Notes: a model not told the origin generated them from the sequence alone. A stretch of DNA of 64,000 nucleotides from JAILLW01 sp045640905 (GCA_045640905.1 JAZUFW010000003.1:1-64000), one strand, 5' to 3'. Counted from the first letter of the stretch, positions 24,232-32,751 are shown. Numbers and translations: made by a program.

Positions 24232-24461
24232 ATCACCTTTGACGAAACCCCTTTCAGCATTCCTATTTTGCCCGATAAAGAACTGATAATGTCCATCGGA
24301 GCATCCAAAACAATGCTGATAATATTCATATCCTTTTCTCTGTGAGGGATTCCCATTCTGCCGATAATGTACTGTGCGTACTCCGAAAGCAGTTCATTCA
24401 ATTTTGCAATATTGGTTTTTTCTTCTACTATAATCCCCAGTAACGCTACCCTAGTTTCCAT
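24216..24461 (-). CDS. TM1266-like ferredoxin-fold regulator ('iron-only hydrogenase system regulator' family)
   Basis: The 81-residue protein begins METRVALLGIIVEE and has the pattern LNELLSEYAQYIIGRMGIP, REKDMNIISIVLDAP and GKIGMLKGVSSKVIYSK, which I recognise as the TM1266 family: small NikR-C-like proteins often found with [FeFe]-hydrogenase maturation genes. Its biochemical role is not established. Here it follows and overlaps by 16 bases the ABC permease-ATPase gene instead of hyd genes, so it may be a sensor for that transporter. AGGTGAAG lies before the ATG. Its end overlaps a convergent lipoprotein gene. Confidence 0.8.
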   Translation of the reverse strand: METRVALLGIIVEEKTNIAKLNELLSEYAQYIIGRMGIPHREKDMNIISIVLDAPMDIISSLSGKIGMLKGVSSKVIYSKQ

Positions 24462-25765
24462 ACTTCACCTTTCAATCTCTTAGCATCTTCAGTATCATGT
24501 GTTACTACTATCAAAGTCCGTCCGTTGCGATTCTTTTGAATCAGTTCAATGCATTTATCGCGTCGTTCCTCATCAAGACCCGCAAACGGTTCATCCAAAA
24601 TCAAAATATCCCTGTCACAAAGTAATGCACGAAGCAATGACACGCGCCGTTTCATCCCTTTGCTATAGTCCTTAACAGGTTTATCCGTTTCGTCTTCCGG
24701 CAACAATTCCTTTATATTCTGTTTACATTCATCAATGCTTACATTGCTCGCTCCCAAAAGAACATTAGTCAGCGCATCATATTCCTCCAATAATCTGTCC
24801 TCTTGAAAATCTACCGATGTGTAATAGTTACCATCATCTATTATGCAATTAATCAAAGTAGTCTTTCCTATTCCGGAAGGTCCCATTAAGCACACCGTAC
24901 TGCCGTGTTTTATGTCTATGTCAACATTATCAAGGACTTTCTTTTCCCCGAACGAAACGGAAATACCTCTCATATTGATGTCTTTGTTTAGTCTTTTTGA
25001 TTCCCGCTTTGCTTTACGAATAACGGGTTTATATTCAACAATTTCCTTCAGTATCCAAACAACCAGTTTTTCACACAAACAGCTAAGAACAATAACCATA
25101 ACGGTCCAGGAAAACAAAGACGCTGTATCCAGATAGACCTTGGACATATATATTCTCTCACCCAAAGAGAAATTCGACAGTCCGATAACCTCTGCCGCCA
25201 CACCGGATTTCCAGGCCATGCCGACCGCAACATTTACCGAGCTCTGTAAATAAGGAGCTACCGACTTTCTGTAAATAAATACCGCCTTTTCGCGCACGGA
25301 AAAGTCAAAGACTTCTGCCATTTTCAGTATTTCTTTATCGGTATTTTTAAGCCCGGTCAACGTGTTATGGTAAATATTCGGAAATACTATAAGGAGGCTG
25401 ATAAAGAACGAAAGATTATCAGCGCCTGCCCAAATAAGCAGCAAAACCACAAAGGAAGCAACGGGAACTGCCTTTATCGCTGTAACGGCCGGGGACAGAA
25501 TTTGCGCAATGAGCTCAAATTTGTAGGACAATGCCGCAAGCAAAAGACCCAAAAGCATACCGGAAACAAATCCCAGTCCTATACGCATAACCGAATAGCC
25601 TATCACAGTCAGAAAAACTTTATCCCTCATATTGGAAAAAAGACTTACTGCAACATCATAAGGCCCTACCAACAATATTCTGTCAGCAACACACAAAGCT
25701 ATTATCTGCCAACATATTATCCAGCAAACTATGATAATTGTCTTTTTAATAATAGAATTCTTCAC
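24446..25765 (-). CDS. ABC importer permease fused to its ATPase (SsuC/TauC-SsuB-like)
   Basis: Residues 1 to about 240 are a binding-protein-dependent permease with about six membrane helices and an EAA loop around 151-173 (EVFDFSVREKAVFIYRKSV). Residues about 262-439 are an ABC ATPase: Walker A GPSGIGKT (295-302), signature YSKGM (367-371, in place of LSGGQ), Walker B ILILDE (387-392) and the switch VVTHDTEDA. Importers of the nitrate/sulfonate/thiamine-precursor type usually have separate permease and ATPase chains; here one 439-residue chain carries both and would dimerise to a full transporter. The ATPase half is short. The solute-binding gene upstream overlaps by 20 bases. The substrate is unknown. 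Confidence 0.88.
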   Translation of the reverse strand: MKNSIIKKTIIIVCWIICWQIIALCVADRILLVGPYDVAVSLFSNMRDKVFLTVIGYSVMRIGLGFVSGMLLGLLLAALSYKFELIAQILSPAVTAIKAVPVASFVVLLLIWAGADNLSFFISLLIVFPNIYHNTLTGLKNTDKEILKMAEVFDFSVREKAVFIYRKSVAPYLQSSVNVAVGMAWKSGVAAEVIGLSNFSLGERIYMSKVYLDTASLFSWTVMVIVLSCLCEKLVVWILKEIVEYKPVIRKAKRESKRLNKDINMRGISVSFGEKKVLDNVDIDIKHGSTVCLMGPSGIGKTTLINCIIDDGNYYTSVDFQEDRLLEEYDALTNVLLGASNVSIDECKQNIKELLPEDETDKPVKDYSKGMKRRVSLLRALLCDRDILILDEPFAGLDEERRDKCIELIQKNRNGRTLIVVTHDTEDAKRLKGEVWKLG

Positions 25766-26711
25766 CCGGTAAACTTCCTCCGATTGATAACGGATCTATC
25801 TCATACAAAGCTTCAAGGTATCCCGAAAGAGCCTGCTTCATGTCTTCATCGCATATGCAGGTAATGTTGCAGTTCGGAATTGCCTTAAGCGCCAACGGTT
25901 CTTTTTCAATAATTCCGTACTGTACACAAAGCTTCGCGGTTTCTTCCGTCATCGAAACAGCTTTTTCGGTCGATTCTTTGTGTTTTTTAATAAACTCGGA
26001 AACTTCTTTTTCGTTTTTATCCAGAAATTCTTTTGAAACTACGGTTACCCCTGTTACCAAAGCAGCCTTGTCCTCGGCATGAACTTTGTTCCATTCTTCA
26101 TTCAGATCAAGCACTACCGACATATCTTCGTTCTGAAGGCAGCAGGCCGTTACAAAAGGTTGAGGCAAAATGCCCACAGTTCCGGGATTTTGTGCAAGGA
26201 GTCCCGCCACTTCCAAGGCCTCCGATTTATATTCAACATTAACTTTGCCCGTTAATCCGCTCTGTTCGATAAGTGAAGTAAATACATAATCCGGAGTCGT
26301 TCCCTTATTGGTAACATATACCGTTTTGCCGGTGAGATCGGCCGGCGAAGAAATCGTCGTATCCGTGCTGACCGCATAGAGGACTCCCAGGGTATTTATA
26401 TCTATCACTTTGATTCCGCCCTGAGTTTTATTATACAAAACCGAGGCAACATTCGCAGGAATCAACGCTATATCCAGTTCACCGGAAATCAGCTTCGGGA
26501 GCAGTTCATCTGCAGTAGTCGCCATTTCAAAGTCATATTTTGCATTATCACCGGCTTTTTCGTTTTCATCCATTAAATTAAGCAGACCGATTGTCGTCGG
26601 ACCTTTTAATGAACCTATTTTTACTGCCTGGGATTGTTTTGACGCGGAACATCCGCAAAGAAGGCACGTAAATAGTGCCATGGTGATGAGTAATACTGTT
26701 ATTTTTTTCAT
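25746..26711 (-). CDS. Solute-binding lipoprotein of an SsuA/THI5-like ABC importer
   Basis: The 321-residue protein begins with MKKITVLLIT and a lipobox LLCGC (Cys about 20), then a periplasmic-binding-protein type II fold: KIGSLKGPTTIG, ELDIALIPANVASVLYN and DLTGKTVYVTNKGTTPDYVF. These match the NMT1/SsuA-like group that binds sulfonates, thiamine precursors or similar small molecules. The start ATG (26709-26711) has AAGGAG before it; a longer frame starting at 26768 includes leader RNA. It is the first gene of a three-gene unit with the permease-ATPase fusion and the TM1266-like protein, behind a structured leader. The ligand cannot be told from the sequence. Confidence 0.88.
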   Translation of the reverse strand: MKKITVLLITMALFTCLLCGCSASKQSQAVKIGSLKGPTTIGLLNLMDENEKAGDNAKYDFEMATTADELLPKLISGELDIALIPANVASVLYNKTQGGIKVIDINTLGVLYAVSTDTTISSPADLTGKTVYVTNKGTTPDYVFTSLIEQSGLTGKVNVEYKSEALEVAGLLAQNPGTVGILPQPFVTACCLQNEDMSVVLDLNEEWNKVHAEDKAALVTGVTVVSKEFLDKNEKEVSEFIKKHKESTEKAVSMTEETAKLCVQYGIIEKEPLALKAIPNCNITCICDEDMKQALSGYLEALYEIDPLSIGGSLPGEEFYY

Positions 26712-26771
26712 TTTTTCTCCTTTCCCCTCAGAAAAACCTTCAGGGTTAGTTTTTCTTAATGATATCATTTT

Positions 26772-26870
26772 TTACGCCTTGATGACACCCCGAAGAAGAA
26801 ATTTACAGAAAGTTGGCAGAAGACTCGGAAAAAGCAGATAAAACTTTCGAGGGGTGTCATACAAGCTCAT
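26772..26870 (-). CDS. Possible 32-residue leader peptide
   Basis: An ATG at 26868-26870 with AAAGAG seven bases upstream opens a 32-codon frame (MSLYDTPRKFYLLFPSLL...) that ends inside the leader of the solute-binding gene. The frame runs through both arms of the leader hairpin, so its translation would change folding. It contains several Phe and Leu codons but no run of one amino acid. It may be chance; no homology can be claimed. Confidence 0.25.
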   Translation of the reverse strand: MSLYDTPRKFYLLFPSLLPTFCKFLLRGVIKA

Positions 26871-26888
26871 CGTAATCTCTTTATGGGA

Positions 26889-26894
26889 ACTATA
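26889..26894 (-). promoter_or_regulatory. Extended -10 promoter element of the ABC importer leader
   Basis: The minus strand reads TGCTATAGT, an extended -10 box (TGn followed by TATAGT). There is no good -35 at 17 bases. It would start an RNA about 170 bases before the solute-binding start codon. Confidence 0.45.
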
Positions 26895-26994
26895 GCATCG
26901 TTTTGTTGAAATTGCACTAAAAACCTCTTTATGTGTTGTTAGAAATTTTCTTTCGAAAAAGCGTTCGAAACCACCAAATATAGCGGTTGACAAA

Positions 26995-27030
26995 CAAAAA
27001 AGCGGCTCGCTTATATATCGAGTCGCTTTA
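26995..27030 (-). terminator. Terminator after the esterase gene
   Basis: The minus strand has AAAGCGACTCG and CGAGCCGCTTT around a 9-base loop, followed by TTTTTTGTTT, about 25 bases after the stop of the esterase gene. Confidence 0.82.
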
Positions 27031-27054
27031 TCTTGTATTGTGCAATATTACCAA

Positions 27055-28179
27055 TTACTGTAATTTGTTTTTCAAATAATCGCTTAGTACTTCCGATGCA
27101 ATCTGATGAGATTTCATTCCGGGATGCATATGAGCTCCGAAACCACCCTCTACAGTGTTCGGCAATTGTAAAAATGACACATTCTTATCGGAAGTCTTCA
27201 GAATATACGAATTTATCGCTTCTACCAAAGGAAGCGTAAGGTCATATCCCAGCATTCCGTATACCCAGACAATATGAGCCTTGGGGTTATGCTTTCTGAG
27301 CATATGTAAAAAATCTATCACTGCCTTTTCTACATTCATGATGTCCTCTTCCATAAAGGAACCGTCATCATTCAGTCTCTGAAAATACGTAATATTGCTG
27401 TCAGGATCGGTAAACGGCGGTTGATGGAAGGCCGAAACATCATTGGTTCCCAGATTAACTACTATGGCATCAGGCTGCCACGCGTCGAAATCGTACAAAT
27501 CCTGCGCACCCAACTCTTCATTTTGTTTTCCGGTTGACAGTCCGCATACCTTTTCGTAAACCGAAGGAATATTATGGCGTACGTCATTATCCCATCCGCA
27601 GTATACGCCCCATCCGCCCTGGCTCAGCAAATGATAGTCCGCGTCAAGTTTCTTGGCGGTATAAGTAGCATAATTAACCGATGCACTCATATACATGGCT
27701 ATCCATACAGTATCTGAAATCGCACCGTAGCTTCCCTCACCCGAAGTAATGCTGTCTCCTATAAACTCAATTTTATACTTATGCTCCGGTACATCGCAGA
27801 ATTCTCCGTCCAGCCAGAAACCTCTCACCAATACCTTACAGTATTCATCTTCGCTCATAGCCTGAAGTTCTCTGTAAAACTTGACCTTCTTTTCTTCTTC
27901 GGGATTGGTATTTCTGAATAAACATATTTTATGACGCCCCGCCAGAACCATCTGTCTGCTCATCAAAGCATCATTGATTTCACATGCTACCCACGGTTCA
28001 TGCGCATCGCAATCCGTTTCTATCTCTATCCACAGATCGGCTCCGGTAACCACTATCTCTACTCCGCTTCCGTTAAAGAAAAGCGGCAACGGATTAGTCA
28101 TTTTACCGGTTCTTCCGTAAATATGCTTTTTCTCTATATCCTTTATTTCAACATATCTTAGTTTTTTATTCTCCGTCAT
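27055..28179 (-). CDS. SGNH/GDSL esterase, CE2-like acetyl esterase
   Basis: The 374-residue protein has an N-terminal beta-sandwich (residues 1 to about 130) and a C-terminal SGNH hydrolase fold: FIGDSITSGEG with the nucleophile Ser about 143, the block III motif NLGTNDVSAF, and the His motif AHMHPGMKSH near the end. This two-domain layout matches carbohydrate esterase family 2, which removes acetyl groups from plant polysaccharides or sugars. There is no signal peptide, so it would act inside the cell on imported oligosaccharides. The ATG directly follows the stop of the GNAT gene, whose last codons contain its ribosome site GGAG. It is the last gene before a terminator. Confidence 0.86.
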   Translation of the reverse strand: MTENKKLRYVEIKDIEKKHIYGRTGKMTNPLPLFFNGSGVEIVVTGADLWIEIETDCDAHEPWVACEINDALMSRQMVLAGRHKICLFRNTNPEEEKKVKFYRELQAMSEDEYCKVLVRGFWLDGEFCDVPEHKYKIEFIGDSITSGEGSYGAISDTVWIAMYMSASVNYATYTAKKLDADYHLLSQGGWGVYCGWDNDVRHNIPSVYEKVCGLSTGKQNEELGAQDLYDFDAWQPDAIVVNLGTNDVSAFHQPPFTDPDSNITYFQRLNDDGSFMEEDIMNVEKAVIDFLHMLRKHNPKAHIVWVYGMLGYDLTLPLVEAINSYILKTSDKNVSFLQLPNTVEGGFGAHMHPGMKSHQIASEVLSDYLKNKLQ

Positions 28180-28731
28180 TTATTTATCTCCGCTCGTCAA
28201 TCTGTATTTTAATGCTCTTACCGGTATTTTCCCCGGCTCGATAAAAGTATCTTCTTCGCCTTCTTTCACAAATCCTACCTTCTCGTGAAGATGAATACTG
28301 GTCGAATTGGTCGATAATATTTTTGCATTTATTTCGCTAAGTCCCAGCATCTCAAATCCATATTTTTTATCAAGCAGTGTTAATGCTCTCGTTGCTATTC
28401 CCTGTCCCAATGGAGCGTTTTCGGCCATAAAAATACCGGATTCCATGGAATTTGTTCTCTCATCGTATTTTTGCAGATAAACACATCCCAACTTGTCGCC
28501 GCTTTCATTTGCCTCTATGACAAACTGATAAACCAATCCTTTTTTACATTTTTCCTCAAGCCATCTTTTATGATCGCTTTCACTTACAGGAATACGATAA
28601 AAGAAATTAGCTACTACGGATTCGGAATTTCTGGTTGCCAAAATGAAAGGCGTATCAGCTTCGGTAATCGGACGAAGTGTTATAATTTCATCGGATATTC
28701 TCAAGTTCTGATCAACTTCTTTTATATTCAT
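28180..28731 (-). CDS. GNAT-family N-acetyltransferase (RimJ/RimL-like)
   Basis: The 183-residue protein has the acyl-CoA transferase fold: ITLRPITEADTPFILATRN at the start, the core GQGIATRALTLLDKK with the acetyl-CoA pyrophosphate loop, and HEKVGFVKEG near the end. RimJ/RimL-like enzymes acetylate protein N-termini or small amines; the substrate here is unknown. I start at the ATG 28729-28731, ten bases after GGAG; a longer frame lies inside the upstream gene. It overlaps the membrane-peptidase fusion gene by 20 bases. Confidence 0.87.
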   Translation of the reverse strand: MNIKEVDQNLRISDEIITLRPITEADTPFILATRNSESVVANFFYRIPVSESDHKRWLEEKCKKGLVYQFVIEANESGDKLGCVYLQKYDERTNSMESGIFMAENAPLGQGIATRALTLLDKKYGFEMLGLSEINAKILSTNSTSIHLHEKVGFVKEGEEDTFIEPGKIPVRALKYRLTSGDK

Positions 28732-31700
28732 CTGTAATCTTCTCCAAACGTTCAAACGTTTTGCCCATTATCTTTTGGGGAACCCCTTTTTCAAATATAT
28801 CATCCATTCCGACGAAGTCGAGCATTTCTCTGAATCCCCAGCTTTGAGAAAGTGAAGATATTGTCAAATACTTTTCTACCGCCAAATCTCTGTCATCTTC
28901 CGCCAGTGCATAGATATCAAAAGCTCCCAATGCCGACGTCGCATAGGAAATAGTATACATCGGCGAACTGAATATATGAGGAATCTCTACCCAATCATAA
29001 TAACCTTCGACATCTATTCCGTAATCATATCCGTATTTACCCATCAGTTTCTTATAGTATTTGCCCAATTCTTCCACAGTTAATTCGCCATGATGTTCGT
29101 GAGCATATATTTCAAACTCCGTAGTCATACATGACCTGTATGTGATTAATGCCAAATTGGATACGTCCGAAACAATCAAAGATACACCTGTATCGTGACC
29201 GAATATCTCCGGATAATAGTCCGAGAACAACAATTCCAATCCTTGCGAATGAATCTCGCACAAATCCATGTTATTCACCGGTCCGAACTCGTCTTCCTCG
29301 GAATAGAAGCTGTTGTTATAATGACCGAATTCATGCACAAAGGTAAATAAATCAATGGAATTCAAATACGGTGAATCAACTATATATGCATCTTTATAGG
29401 AATCCATATTCAAGGTAAAGCCTTTGGCAAATTTCGTATCCGACTGATCAAGGTCATACAAATTATACTTTAGGAGATACTCCATGGACGCTTCCAATTC
29501 GGGACTCAGTTTTCCCATATAGGGCTTTAACTTTTCAAAGGTCTCCGTATCATTTTCCGTAATGTACCCGGGATCATGTTCCATTTCCTGATAATACAAA
29601 TCATTCATGTCCACTATGTAATCCCGGCAATGATTTCTGACTTCTTTGCACAGCTTTTTAGCATCATCAACCGAATAATCACGTGTATATTTATTTTCAT
29701 ATACATACTCGGAATAACTGTCATAGCCGGCTTCCTGTGCTATCTCATAACATACATCCAGAATATCCAGGTATATTTCACCTACTGCTTTCGCCTTTTC
29801 CTCATACAGGCCTTCAAAAATATACATTAAGTCATCATCTTCTTCGAGATAACCTTCCTGCATAACAGAATCAAAAGACCACGTTTTTCCTTTATAGTCA
29901 TAGTAGTATTCTTCCGAAGCGGCTGCTTCATAGTCCTTGATCAGACTTTGATACTTTAGCTCCAGTTCCAACTGCTTATCCGTCATCTCTTCATATTCGA
30001 TAAAGCTGTCCGTGAGATACGTATAATAAGCTTTTTTGGCGGTTACAATATACGGAGATTTGCACAGGGAACTCAAAAGGACGAACCTTTCGTCCGCATA
30101 ATCAAGACTCTTTTCATAATAGTCTTCCGATTTTTCAATCCACTCTTCATTCTGAATATCTTTATAGTACTCTATTGTGGCTATTTCATAACATGTCGAC
30201 ATATCTTTCATTCCCTGCGACATGTCATCCAATAAAGAAAGGACTTCATCTTCTTTTCCGAGTTTTGCAACTATTTCTTCGTCAGACAAATCTGTACTTT
30301 CTCTAAGAGCATTGGCTTCTTCAATGTACTCATTAAGTATTTCAAATGTTCGGTCCAGTTTCTTTTCATCACAAGAAAAAGAAAGACGATCTTCATATGC
30401 CACATCGGAATGTTCAATGTCTTTATATATCGAGGAAGTACGATATACATACAGAACATACGGCGAAGCATCATCGGTATATGTTCCTGCCAGATCCAAG
30501 CCCGTATCCTCGGCATTATCTATCATGACTCTGGAAAAAATATACCTGCCGCCCAAATCCTTAAAGGCATTTAAATCTATATAAATGTCCTCGTTCGTAT
30601 AAGGATAGTATCTTCCCGTTCCGGTTATCGAAGGATATGTCCCGGAGTATAAATAGCAGCGGGCTCCCCATTCATCAAAATATTGAGCGGAAGCGCTCAT
30701 CAGATCAAGCGCGGGCGCAATTATTTTTCTGAAATACTCCTTATAAGGCTGTGAATAGAATCCCAGATAACCGTCCAAGGTTTTAATTCCGTTATATTCC
30801 AAAGTAGCCGGGTAGAATCCGTATGCTGCTGCCCATTCTCCGTTATAATCTATATCCTCCAACGCTTTATCAAACAATTCTGTTGAATAAAACTCCCCGA
30901 AAGAAAGAGAATCCGAACGATTGCCGGTCAGCGTTTCCTTTGCTATATCATAACACGTGTTATATAAATCGTTGTATCTTGTATTGGAAAACACCACTAT
31001 TAAAACCGCAATAACAGCGATAATATTTGAAACAACCTTTAACCATACCTTTTGGGTATAAAGTCGTTTACATACTATGAATAATGCTGCATACCACAGG
31101 AACGGATTGAAAAATACCGTCCTGCTAAACTGAAATCCGGAAAGAGGCGGCAATACGGTTTCTACAATCTCTCTGAAAGTTTCGCTGTAATACAGCGCAT
31201 ATATTGCACTGTTTCCTGCTATAAACAAAACGATTCCGTTAAGCGGGTCCGTGAAAATGCCTTTAACATTCTTTTCTTTAATGTAAATAACTGTCTGAAC
31301 AACAATAAAAACCAAACAGACAGGCATAACAAAATACATTGCCGAACTTTGCGAATGCATATCACCTTTGGTAAAGGCTTCGACAAACAGAGAAACCAGA
31401 CCGCTAAAATCTACATTTCCCATAACCATGCTGCTTCGTATGGTCTCAACGGGAGACAAAAACATGTATAGGAACAGTCGGTATTCAAAAAGAACATAAC
31501 CGACAGCCAAAACAACTGTTGCCAAAAGATTTCGAAGCGGAAACTTCTTTGTTCTGATCCATCGGTAGACAAAATAAATCAGACTGTAACCCAGAATGAA
31601 AATACCGAAATACGAAAAATAACTGATAAACGGATAGAAAAATAAAGCAACATACCACAATGCGGAATCCTTTCGTGTAATATGTCGCATTATCAGCACG

Positions 31701-32155
31701 AGAATCGGGACGGATGAAAAGCATATTCCGAAATTGGGAAATACATTAAGTAATCCGTATGCAAATCCGCAAAGAAGAACAATTGACGAATACTCCTTAC
31801 TTTTTTCGCCAAGAATATCCTTCGCCAAAAAATAAACCCCGAATAGGGCTACAAGAATCTTTAAAATATAACCCACAATATACGCATAATATGCAGGCAA
31901 AATTAAATACAGTAACGTATACAGACTAAATTCCGAGGGAAGCACATTTCTGGAAATGTTATCGAGAAAAGGCACAGTGGCATTTAAAGAAAAAAACGTC
32001 CCGGTGTTTTTCATCATCCGGTACTGAGGCACAAATAAATCAAGATTGTCATGTATGGCTATCACGGAATTTTCTCCGCGAATCATAAATACTAAAAAAC
32101 TGAACAGTATAAACCCACCGATAAGAATCAGATACCATTTTTTCAATAACTTCAT
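28712..32155 (-). CDS. Fusion of a polytopic DUF6044/YfhO-like membrane protein with an M3-family metallopeptidase
   Basis: One uninterrupted frame of 1147 codons joins two parts. Residues 1 to about 390 hold about ten hydrophobic segments with the luminal motif VIAIHDNLDLFVPQY (about 31-45); with the following 200-residue outer domain (to about 580) this resembles DUF6044/YfhO-like glycosyltransferase-related proteins. Residues about 600-1147 look like an M3 oligopeptidase: zinc motif HEFGH (941-945), third ligand in EIHSQG (E967), and the late substrate-site block IPHIFSSPMYTISYATS (about 1058-1074) matching the PepF pattern with its tyrosines. All catalytic residues are present. Topology would put the peptidase outside the membrane. 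The start overlaps the thioesterase stop by one base. I know of no such fusion; a peptidase acting on surface or exported peptides is an inference. Confidence 0.8.
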   Translation of the reverse strand: MKLLKKWYLILIGGFILFSFLVFMIRGENSVIAIHDNLDLFVPQYRMMKNTGTFFSLNATVPFLDNISRNVLPSEFSLYTLLYLILPAYYAYIVGYILKILVALFGVYFLAKDILGEKSKEYSSIVLLCGFAYGLLNVFPNFGICFSSVPILVLIMRHITRKDSALWYVALFFYPFISYFSYFGIFILGYSLIYFVYRWIRTKKFPLRNLLATVVLAVGYVLFEYRLFLYMFLSPVETIRSSMVMGNVDFSGLVSLFVEAFTKGDMHSQSSAMYFVMPVCLVFIVVQTVIYIKEKNVKGIFTDPLNGIVLFIAGNSAIYALYYSETFREIVETVLPPLSGFQFSRTVFFNPFLWYAALFIVCKRLYTQKVWLKVVSNIIAVIAVLIVVFSNTRYNDLYNTCYDIAKETLTGNRSDSLSFGEFYSTELFDKALEDIDYNGEWAAAYGFYPATLEYNGIKTLDGYLGFYSQPYKEYFRKIIAPALDLMSASAQYFDEWGARCYLYSGTYPSITGTGRYYPYTNEDIYIDLNAFKDLGGRYIFSRVMIDNAEDTGLDLAGTYTDDASPYVLYVYRTSSIYKDIEHSDVAYEDRLSFSCDEKKLDRTFEILNEYIEEANALRESTDLSDEEIVAKLGKEDEVLSLLDDMSQGMKDMSTCYEIATIEYYKDIQNEEWIEKSEDYYEKSLDYADERFVLLSSLCKSPYIVTAKKAYYTYLTDSFIEYEEMTDKQLELELKYQSLIKDYEAAASEEYYYDYKGKTWSFDSVMQEGYLEEDDDLMYIFEGLYEEKAKAVGEIYLDILDVCYEIAQEAGYDSYSEYVYENKYTRDYSVDDAKKLCKEVRNHCRDYIVDMNDLYYQEMEHDPGYITENDTETFEKLKPYMGKLSPELEASMEYLLKYNLYDLDQSDTKFAKGFTLNMDSYKDAYIVDSPYLNSIDLFTFVHEFGHYNNSFYSEEDEFGPVNNMDLCEIHSQGLELLFSDYYPEIFGHDTGVSLIVSDVSNLALITYRSCMTTEFEIYAHEHHGELTVEELGKYYKKLMGKYGYDYGIDVEGYYDWVEIPHIFSSPMYTISYATSALGAFDIYALAEDDRDLAVEKYLTISSLSQSWGFREMLDFVGMDDIFEKGVPQKIMGKTFERLEKITDEYKRS

Positions 32156-32616
32156 TATCTGTCCTCCTTTTCGGATTCCTTTGGTAATACCGGTGTTTTG
32201 CCCGCAAAATAGCTGAATTCACCACTGTCAAGCAGCGAACCCTTATCGTCGGTTATTCTGACATCAAAAACGAGGATGTGTTTTCCCGATTTTAGCTTCA
32301 TGCATTCACAATATATGTACTCGGTATTTGTAGCAGGGAGCAGAAAATTCAAACTGCAGGATACTGTTGTTACGTAATATCCGCACATGCTGGCCACAGT
32401 TCCTCCTGTTACGTCTGCCAATGAAAGCAGTGCTCCGCCGTGAAATGTACCATAAGTATTCAGTACCTCGGGGGTATACTTTATTCTGGTTTTTATGTAA
32501 TTTTGGTTCAGCTCCAATATCTCCAAGCCAAGATGCTTGTTAAATTTATTATTTAAGTCCTCTTCCATCAGTTTCTCTCTGATTAAAGAGAGTCTTTCAT
32601 CGTCTATTTTTCTCAA
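32155..32616 (-). CDS. PaaI-type hotdog-fold thioesterase
   Basis: The 153-residue protein has the hotdog motif NTYGTFHGGALLSLADVTGG (about residues 53-72) with the conserved HGG and downstream Asp typical of the PaaI/YdiI group of acyl-CoA thioesterases, followed by the sheet region NFLLPATNTEYIY. The natural acyl-CoA is unknown. The start is a TTG at 32614-32616 behind GGAGAG; the next ATG has no ribosome site. It is the first gene of a unit with the membrane-peptidase fusion, GNAT and esterase genes, and is divergent from nfo. Confidence 0.88.
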   Translation of the reverse strand: MRKIDDERLSLIREKLMEEDLNNKFNKHLGLEILELNQNYIKTRIKYTPEVLNTYGTFHGGALLSLADVTGGTVASMCGYYVTTVSCSLNFLLPATNTEYIYCECMKLKSGKHILVFDVRITDDKGSLLDSGEFSYFAGKTPVLPKESEKEDR

Positions 32617-32723
32617 GGTTAATCTCTCCGAACGTATTTATACTCATGATTATCCTACCTCATAGCCTGCGAAGTTTCAAGTAAACCGCGTATGATATAC
32701 TATGCTAAACGCTATATGATTGT

Positions 32724-32731
32724 GGTACAAT
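32724..32731 (+). promoter_or_regulatory. Extended -10 promoter of nfo
   Basis: TGGTACAAT (32723-32731) is an extended -10 box about 21 bases before the nfo ATG. No consensus -35 is seen. Confidence 0.5.
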
Positions 32732-32751
32732 CATAAAAAAGGAGACTCATT

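Larger units (their letters stand above)
26712..27054 (-). other. Structured 5' leader and upstream region of the ABC importer operon
   Basis: This 343-base gap contains, on the minus strand, a terminator for the upstream esterase operon, an extended -10 promoter, two copies of CATAAAGAG about 45 bases apart (one in front of a 32-codon open frame), and a leader of about 170 bases with a long inverted repeat. The arms ATGACACCCC/GGGGTGTCAT (26782-26791 and 26851-26860) enclose an inner GAAAGTT/AACTTTC stem. Just before the ribosome site a second hairpin pairs AGAAAAAC with GTTTTTCT. The design looks like a riboswitch or attenuator, but it does not match TPP or other classes I can recall. Confidence 0.5.

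Noticed and set aside
26712..26860. TPP riboswitch in the leader of the SsuA/THI5-like gene
   Set aside because: The conserved CUGAGA and ACCUGAUCUGG-like segments are absent, so the leader is reported only as an unassigned structure.
28712..32155. Two separate genes for the membrane and peptidase halves
   Set aside because: No stop codon, no internal ribosome site followed by a start, and no frame change was seen near residue 590; a sequencing error cannot be excluded.
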